Shown piece by piece: positions 6,173-10,289 of a stretch of 10,289 bases of DNA. The notes beneath the pieces were generated by a model. It made no database searches. It was given only the letters and a program-made list of their open reading frames with translations, and was not told where the DNA came from. The DNA is from Pelotomaculum sp. (lineage in GTDB: Bacteria > Bacillota > Desulfotomaculia > Desulfotomaculales > Pelotomaculaceae). Position 1 is the stretch's first letter, and the number at the start of each line of letters is the position of its first letter. The translations under genes and the position numbers were made by a program. The stretch is taken from the NCBI GenBank assembly GCA_022839445.1, contig JALHFC010000034.1, positions 1 through 10,289 on the forward strand. The letters are read 5' to 3'.

Positions 6173-8866
6173 TTGACCATACCGGAAGTATTTCAAAAAG
6201 AAGGAAAGGCAATTGCCGTGGAGGGAAACAAGCCCCTTTTAATGACCGATCCAGGGTGTTTGTGGGTGGTGGACCGTGGCAAGGTGACCGTGTTTACCGT
6301 CTTTATTTCTGACGGTGAGGTGGTTGGAGCGAGGGACTTTCTTTTTGAAGCGGGGCCGGGAGACATACTATTAGGCATCAGTCCCGGGGGCGATGACCGG
6401 GAATTTGGCTTGATGGCGACTGGCCTTACCGGCGCCGGTATGCTGCAGCTCAGTTGGGAAAGGTTTTTGGAGGAGACGGCCGGCCCGGACCAAAGGAAGG
6501 TTTTAATAAACACCGTTAGCCGCTGGGCCCGGACCCTTGCTGAAAGCGCCGGCGCCAAGTGGCCCGGCGAGTTGTTTTTAGCCGGGGAAGACAGTGTTGA
6601 GGACGCCCTAAAGGGCCTTGCTGAGTTTCATCGCCACGCCGTCAGGGCGGCCTTGCAGCGCCGCCGGGAAAGGGAGCAGGCGGATAACCGGCGTTTTCAG
6701 GACAGGTCAAAAAGCAACAGGCTATTAATGGAGAATGCCTTGCGCCGGTTGCTGGCTGCAACGCAACCGGGAGTGGCGGATAAAGTGGGCGAGGAGTTTT
6801 CCGGTGATGCTCTCCTTGACGCCTGCCGGCTGGTAGGCAACTCGATAAAAGTAAAAATAACTCCGCCCCCGCAGGACAGGAGGGCTTCTTCAAAGGATCC
6901 GTTGGGGGATATAGCCTATGCGTCTCGCGTACGGCTGCGTAAGGTGCTCTTGAAAGAAAAGTGGTGGAAGCAGGATAACGGTCCCCTGCTGGCCTACATG
7001 GAGGAAGACAGTCGGCCGGTGGCGCTGATTCCCCAGTCCCCGGGACGGTACGAGATTCACGATCCGGTCCGTCAAATGAAGATGCCGGTCGATCATCAAA
7101 CAGCCGGTCAGGTTAAGCCCGTTGCCTTTACTTTCTACCGCCCATTTCCGGATCAAGCCATCAGGTTGCCCGACCTTTTGGTGTTTGGACGTGAGAACTG
7201 CTGGAAACAGGACCTGGTAATGGTGTTTTTAATGGGAATTTTAGGCGGGCTGCTGGGCGTAGTTGTGCCTGTCGCCACAGGAATAGTTTTTGACAAAGTT
7301 ATTCCCGGGGGTGAAAAGGTCCAACTTCTGTATGTCGCTTTTTTTCTGGTTTCTAGCGCCATAGCGATCATGATTTTTCAACTGGTAAGGTCCTTTGCCA
7401 TCCAGCGCATCATGGGAAAATCAGACGGCGCCATCCAGGCCGCGATCTGGGACCGGCTCTTAAGCCTGCCTGTGCCCTTTTTTAGGGATTATACCTCCGG
7501 GGAACTGGCCATGCGTGGTATGGCCATTACCCAGATCCGGGCACTCGTGTCGGAAATCATGGTAACATTAATTTTAAACAGCATCTTTTCCATTTTTAGC
7601 TTGGCCCTTTTATTTTATTATCATGTAAAGATGGCCCTCATTGCCGTCGGTTTACTGGCCGGGGCGATTACCTTTACATATTATTTAGGGCGGATAGCGA
7701 TTAGGTATTTGCGGCAAATGGTTGATATCTCAAATAGGATCTCCGGGATGGTCTTGCAGTTTTTTGGGGGGATAGCGAAATTTCGCGTCGCCGGTGCAGA
7801 GAGCAGGGCTTTTTACCAATGGTCCAGGGAATTTAGCCGGCAGCGGAAAATCACCTTCAACGAACAGGTTATCAGTAACTGGTTGGAAACATTCAATTCA
7901 GTTTTTCCAGTGGCGGCCTCCATGATCATCTTTTATACCATGGCAGCTTCTGCTGCCGACACCCTTGCGACCGGTAAGTTCATCGCCTTTAATGCCGCGT
8001 TTACCATCTTTTTTACGGAAATGATCATGCTGTCGCTAATGCTCACGGGAATATTCCCGGTGATTCCCCTTTTAGAGCGGGCCAAGCCCATACTGGAGAC
8101 AATGCCGGAGTACGATGAAGCAAAGGCTGATCCAGGAGAGCTTACCGGTTCCATTGAAATCAGCCATCTCAATTTTCGCTATACTGAAAACGGGCCGCTG
8201 GTTTTAAACGACGTGACCCTAAATATAAAAGAGGGGGAGTACATCGGGCTGGTAGGGCCTTCGGGCGGTGGCAAGTCCACTCTTTTTCGGGTTATGCTGG
8301 GCTTTGAAAAACCCGAATCAGGACGGATCTACTATAGCGGACATGACATTGAAAAAGTGGACATACGCGCATTGCGCAGGCAGCTGGGAGTTGTGCTCCA
8401 GAATGGTAAGCTCTTAGCGGGGGATATATTAAACAACATATTGGGGGCCAGCCCGAATTTGACCATTGATGACGCCTGGGAGACGGCAAAGATGGTCGGG
8501 TTGGAAAAAGACATCAAAGAAATGCCCATGGGCATGCACACAATGATCAGCGAGGGGGCGACCACCTTGTCCGGAGGCCAAAGGCAGCGCTTGTTGATCG
8601 CCCGCGCCATAGTGAACAGGCCAAAAATCATATATTTTGACGAGGCTACCAGCGCCCTGGACAACAAAACCCAGGCCATAGTGGGCCAAAGCCTGGACGC
8701 GCTAAAGGCAACCCGGGTAGTCATAGCCCACCGCCTAAGCACCGTAATCAACTGTGACCGGATCGTCGTTTTGGACCAGGGGAAAATTGTCGAAGAAGGG
8801 CCATACGATCAGCTAATGGCCAAAAACGGAGTATTCGCCGGCCTAGCCAGGCGGCAGCTAGCGTAG
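6173..8866 (+). CDS. NHLM bacteriocin system second ABC transporter (permease/ATP-binding)
   Basis: This is the partner ABC half-transporter, expected to pair with the C39-bearing subunit in the cytoplasmic membrane. It has 897 residues. TTG at 6173 is the first start after an in-frame TAA at 6155; a purine-rich GGAAGTGAG stands at 6161-6169. The first about 330 residues are a long extension. Residues about 1-115 look like a cyclic-nucleotide-binding-type beta domain (WVVDRGKVTVF, then GPGDILLG), and residues about 160-180 are Arg/Glu-rich helix. There is no C39 Cys motif. The membrane domain starts near residue 345 (VFLMGILGGLLGVVVPVATG) and runs to about 640. The nucleotide-binding domain has Walker A GPSGGGKS (695-702), signature LSGGQRQR (from 799), Walker B YFDEATSALD with Asp823/Glu824, and switch His853. 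All ATPase motifs are intact. It is the last gene of the operon before the inverted repeat at 8886. The nucleotide-domain assignment is very secure; the extension's fold is an inference. Confidence 0.92.
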   Translation: MTIPEVFQKEGKAIAVEGNKPLLMTDPGCLWVVDRGKVTVFTVFISDGEVVGARDFLFEAGPGDILLGISPGGDDREFGLMATGLTGAGMLQLSWERFLEETAGPDQRKVLINTVSRWARTLAESAGAKWPGELFLAGEDSVEDALKGLAEFHRHAVRAALQRRREREQADNRRFQDRSKSNRLLMENALRRLLAATQPGVADKVGEEFSGDALLDACRLVGNSIKVKITPPPQDRRASSKDPLGDIAYASRVRLRKVLLKEKWWKQDNGPLLAYMEEDSRPVALIPQSPGRYEIHDPVRQMKMPVDHQTAGQVKPVAFTFYRPFPDQAIRLPDLLVFGRENCWKQDLVMVFLMGILGGLLGVVVPVATGIVFDKVIPGGEKVQLLYVAFFLVSSAIAIMIFQLVRSFAIQRIMGKSDGAIQAAIWDRLLSLPVPFFRDYTSGELAMRGMAITQIRALVSEIMVTLILNSIFSIFSLALLFYYHVKMALIAVGLLAGAITFTYYLGRIAIRYLRQMVDISNRISGMVLQFFGGIAKFRVAGAESRAFYQWSREFSRQRKITFNEQVISNWLETFNSVFPVAASMIIFYTMAASAADTLATGKFIAFNAAFTIFFTEMIMLSLMLTGIFPVIPLLERAKPILETMPEYDEAKADPGELTGSIEISHLNFRYTENGPLVLNDVTLNIKEGEYIGLVGPSGGGKSTLFRVMLGFEKPESGRIYYSGHDIEKVDIRALRRQLGVVLQNGKLLAGDILNNILGASPNLTIDDAWETAKMVGLEKDIKEMPMGMHTMISEGATTLSGGQRQRLLIARAIVNRPKIIYFDEATSALDNKTQAIVGQSLDALKATRVVIAHRLSTVINCDRIVVLDQGKIVEEGPYDQLMAKNGVFAGLARRQLA

Positions 8867-8897
8867 GACACAGGGGGACTGGGAGACACAGGGGGAC
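8867..8897 (+). repeat. Direct repeat of GACACAGGGGGAC
   Basis: The 13-base word GACACAGGGGGAC occurs at 8867-8879 and again at 8885-8897, a period of 18 bases. The second copy is the left foot of the large inverted repeat. The first begins immediately after the TAG of the ABC gene and lacks the rest of the element, so it looks like a partial or eroded copy. Confidence 0.85.
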
Positions 8898-8946
8898 GGT
8901 TCTTTTGTGTCGTCAAGGACGACACAAAAGAACCGTCCCCCTGTGT
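8886..8946. repeat. Perfect 29-bp inverted repeat, REP-like mobile-element remnant
   Basis: The left arm at 8886-8914 and the right arm at 8918-8946 are exact reverse complements, separated by AAG. Each arm contains the core GGGGGACGGTTCTTTTGTG, and GACACA at its start mirrors TGTGTC near its end, so each arm is itself a small imperfect hairpin element. Repeats of this wording are, from memory, widespread in Desulfotomaculum/Pelotomaculum-like genomes and often occur near IS200-type (REP-associated, Y1) transposases. No transposase is present in this window. The element could also stop transcription at the end of the operon, although no T-run follows. Confidence 0.85.
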
Positions 8947-9101
8947 TATTCCTAATACATTGGTTAATTTCATCTTCTCCTACGCCTTCCAAAGGTATAT
9001 AATACTTGTATATCACATCTAAGGTTAGATGTAAATTATAAACAGTTTATGGTATCACAGATATTTTTCATGTTAAATTACTTAGTTAGGAGATAAAATT
9101 T
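8947..9101 (+). promoter_or_regulatory. AT-rich upstream region of the small membrane gene pair, with two palindromes
   Basis: Composition turns AT-rich directly after the inverted repeat. ACATCTAA-GG-TTAGATGT at 9015-9032 is a perfect eight-pair palindrome, and ATAAAC-A-GTTTAT at 9038-9050 is a second, six-pair one. A possible promoter is TTGTAT (9006-9011) with ATGTAA (9029-9034) at 17-base spacing, which would place the first palindrome over the promoter like an operator; TATAAT also occurs at 8998-9003 but without a good -35. AGGAG at 9088-9092 is the ribosome-binding site for the next gene. The palindromes are certain; the promoter is a weak guess. Confidence 0.35.
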
Positions 9102-9314
9102 ATGGACAGTCCTTTGTTTAGGGTTTTATGGTGGGGGTTATTCACCGTTATTATTGATGCTTATGCTATATGGTCGGTATCTGTGGGGCAGATAAGCAAA
9201 TTTAGGTTGATTATGGCTGCAATAATGACAGTAGGATTTACCATCATAGTCATACAATACAAGATCGGTGGGTCATCCGCTAAAAAACAGAAATCGCGAA
9301 AAGAAGAAGATTAA
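9102..9314 (+). CDS. Small two-helix membrane protein of unknown function
   Basis: I do not recognise this 70-residue protein. It shows two probable membrane helices, at about residues 7-28 (RVLWWGLFTVIIDAYAIWSV) and 34-53 (FRLIMAAIMTVGFTIIVIQY), and a very basic C-terminal tail (KKQKSRKEED) that should lie in the cytoplasm. The start is well supported: AGGAG at 9088-9092 stands nine bases before the ATG. It is 54 bases before the next membrane-anchored gene, so the two are probably co-transcribed. Base composition is more AT-rich than the exporter genes, which suggests a separate origin. Confidence 0.75.
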   Translation: MDSPLFRVLWWGLFTVIIDAYAIWSVSVGQISKFRLIMAAIMTVGFTIIVIQYKIGGSSAKKQKSRKEED

Positions 9315-9368
9315 CTGAATAATTTCTTAAAATTACACCGGCACATTAACAATTGAAGGAGGCAAAAA

Positions 9369-10091
9369 ATGGCTTTCTCGGGAAAGTGGAACAATATCCT
9401 TAAAAGTTTAGATGTTGTGGCTATTGTTATTGCCAGTGTCGGCGCTATTGTGTTACATCACCTGGGGTTGATTCCCGAAGCCTATGTCATTTCCATTCTA
9501 CTTTTGCTTTTAGCGCTTCACGCCCTGCAGGAATCAATCCGGGGTGAAGAATTTAAGGATAATTTTGAAACCATAAAACAAAACGTGCTCGCCAAAGCGC
9601 CGGAAACGGAATTGATCAAACCAAGCGAACTTCTCACCTACACCGAGGAATTTGCCCTGAAAAATAGGGGTGAGGTATGGTGGTTTAATTCTTGTTCCAA
9701 TATGTTCAGCTCCCAGCGGCTTTTCGATAGTCTGCTAAAACCTTCAATAGAGAGCCCCAAAAGCACCAGGGTAATCTTTGTTCAAAAAGCATCAATGAAA
9801 GGTGTATGGGACAGGGAAGTCCAGCCGAAAATCGAAAAATGCGGCGGACGGGATAAAGTGCAGGCAGTTTGGTGTAATATAGACGAGAACATTGCCTTTC
9901 AAATGATTGATGTGGGCGTCGATAAGGAAGCAAAGGAAGCCCTTGTGGCTGTTTGGGGGGAACCCTTCATGATGGATCTCGGAAAGTCGGGTGAACAAGT
10001 CCCCAGATACCTTATTCATATCAAGAGCCAGTCCGAATTGATCCCCCGCTTGAAAGACATTTTTGTCAGGTGCAAACTCGGCTCAGGGTAA
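9369..10091 (+). CDS. Membrane-anchored protein with unrecognised soluble domain
   Basis: I do not recognise this 240-residue protein. Two N-terminal membrane helices (about residues 14-34 and 37-53) form a hairpin, followed by a charged linker and a soluble domain from about residue 80 to the end. The soluble part has EVWWFNSCSNMF, TRVIFVQK, NIAFQMIDVG, EALVAVWGEPFMM and PRYLIHIKSQSELIPRLKDIF. Its alternating short strands and helices recall phospholipase D-like sensor or effector domains (a strand-loop opening, then a self-description strand with EALVAVWGEP), but no HxK(x)4D motif is present, so catalysis of that kind is not supported. Helix placement puts the domain in the cytoplasm. The start is excellent: AAGGAGG at 9356-9362, six bases before ATG. 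It follows the 70-residue gene by 54 bases and may work with it. Confidence 0.8.
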   Translation: MAFSGKWNNILKSLDVVAIVIASVGAIVLHHLGLIPEAYVISILLLLLALHALQESIRGEEFKDNFETIKQNVLAKAPETELIKPSELLTYTEEFALKNRGEVWWFNSCSNMFSSQRLFDSLLKPSIESPKSTRVIFVQKASMKGVWDREVQPKIEKCGGRDKVQAVWCNIDENIAFQMIDVGVDKEAKEALVAVWGEPFMMDLGKSGEQVPRYLIHIKSQSELIPRLKDIFVRCKLGSG

Positions 10092-10289
10092 ATATAAAAA
10101 ACGTTCCAAAGGATTTACAATGCCCAAACAATCTCGTCTAACGATGAGATTGTTACACTGATTGATATCGACCGCAACGACTATATACGGAAAAAGGAAA
10201 CCAAATTAATTATAAGAATATAACGTCCTATTGTTCCCTTTATGTATTTTTGCAAAAAGCCTCTCCCATGTAGAGCTACTACCTGGTAA
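10092..10289 (+). other. Right-end region without a supported gene
   Basis: No gene with a start and ribosome-binding site is visible. In the same frame as the preceding gene, 10098-10220 is open for 41 codons and reads like ordinary protein (for example NDEIVTLIDIDRNDYIRKKE), but it follows two stops (10089-10091 and 10095-10097) and has no ATG, GTG or TTG start. It may be the eroded tail of a gene. An ATG at 10120 opens only 13 codons. The sequence after about 10200 is AT-rich. Confidence 0.4.
10127..10154 (+). terminator. Hairpin downstream of the 240-residue gene, possible terminator
   Basis: AACAATCTCGTC (10127-10138) pairs with GATGAGATTGTT (10143-10154) through twelve pairs, one of them G-U, around the loop TAAC. 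It lies 36 bases after the stop. The T-rich tail is poor, so termination would be weak or Rho-assisted; it may serve another role. Confidence 0.4.

Noticed and set aside
8332..8751. Antisense open frame of 139 codons inside the second ABC gene
   Set aside because: It covers the Walker B and signature regions of the real gene in reverse; no independent start signals are seen.
8867..8946. CRISPR array
   Set aside because: There are only two short copies with a 5-base gap and one inverted copy; there are no regular spacers and no cas genes.
10120..10161. Short peptide of 13 codons from ATG 10120
   Set aside because: It has no clear Shine-Dalgarno site, overlaps a hairpin and is too short to support without conservation data.

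Overview
The window looks like a stretch of a Gram-positive-lineage genome. The protein flavour and the repeat at 8867-8946 suggest a Peptococcaceae-type Clostridia (Pelotomaculum/Desulfotomaculum relatives), but this is inferred from remembered family likeness, not from a search. All genes I accept lie on the + strand. Shine-Dalgarno sites are G-rich and TTG starts appear more than once.

Positions 1-950 hold the broken remains of a SagB-type (TOMM/thiopeptide-like) flavin dehydrogenase. Its N-terminal half and part of its catalytic domain are recognisable, but a central block is deleted, the frame changes twice, an in-frame stop interrupts the C-terminal half and the C-terminus is not recognisable. 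A strong terminator-like hairpin follows at 1098-1137, then a leader with several competing GTTG/CAAC hairpins.

Positions 1316-8866 hold a probable operon: a LivK-like ABC substrate-binding lipoprotein (its signal peptide and mature part are in different frames, apparently through one extra C), then the three-part NHLM export machine: an HlyD-like secretion protein, a C39 peptidase/ABC transporter, and a second ABC transporter with a long N-terminal extension. In known systems of this class the C39 domain removes the leader of NHLP (nitrile hydratase-like or Nif11-like) precursor peptides while the ABC subunits export the product. No precursor peptide and no intact modifying enzyme is visible here, so the export machine is intact while its flanking chemistry is decayed or lies elsewhere.

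Positions 8867-8946 carry a perfect 29-bp inverted repeat with an extra partial direct copy, resembling the REP-like repeats common in this bacterial group. After it base composition becomes more AT-rich and two unrelated genes follow: a 70-residue two-helix membrane protein and a 240-residue membrane-anchored protein with an unrecognised soluble domain. The last 200 bases contain a hairpin and a short coding-like stretch but no gene I can support.

The most interesting points are the decay of SagB beside an intact exporter, the substrate-binding lipoprotein placed in the exporter operon with a one-base frameshift at its lipobox, and the small uncharacterised membrane gene pair.
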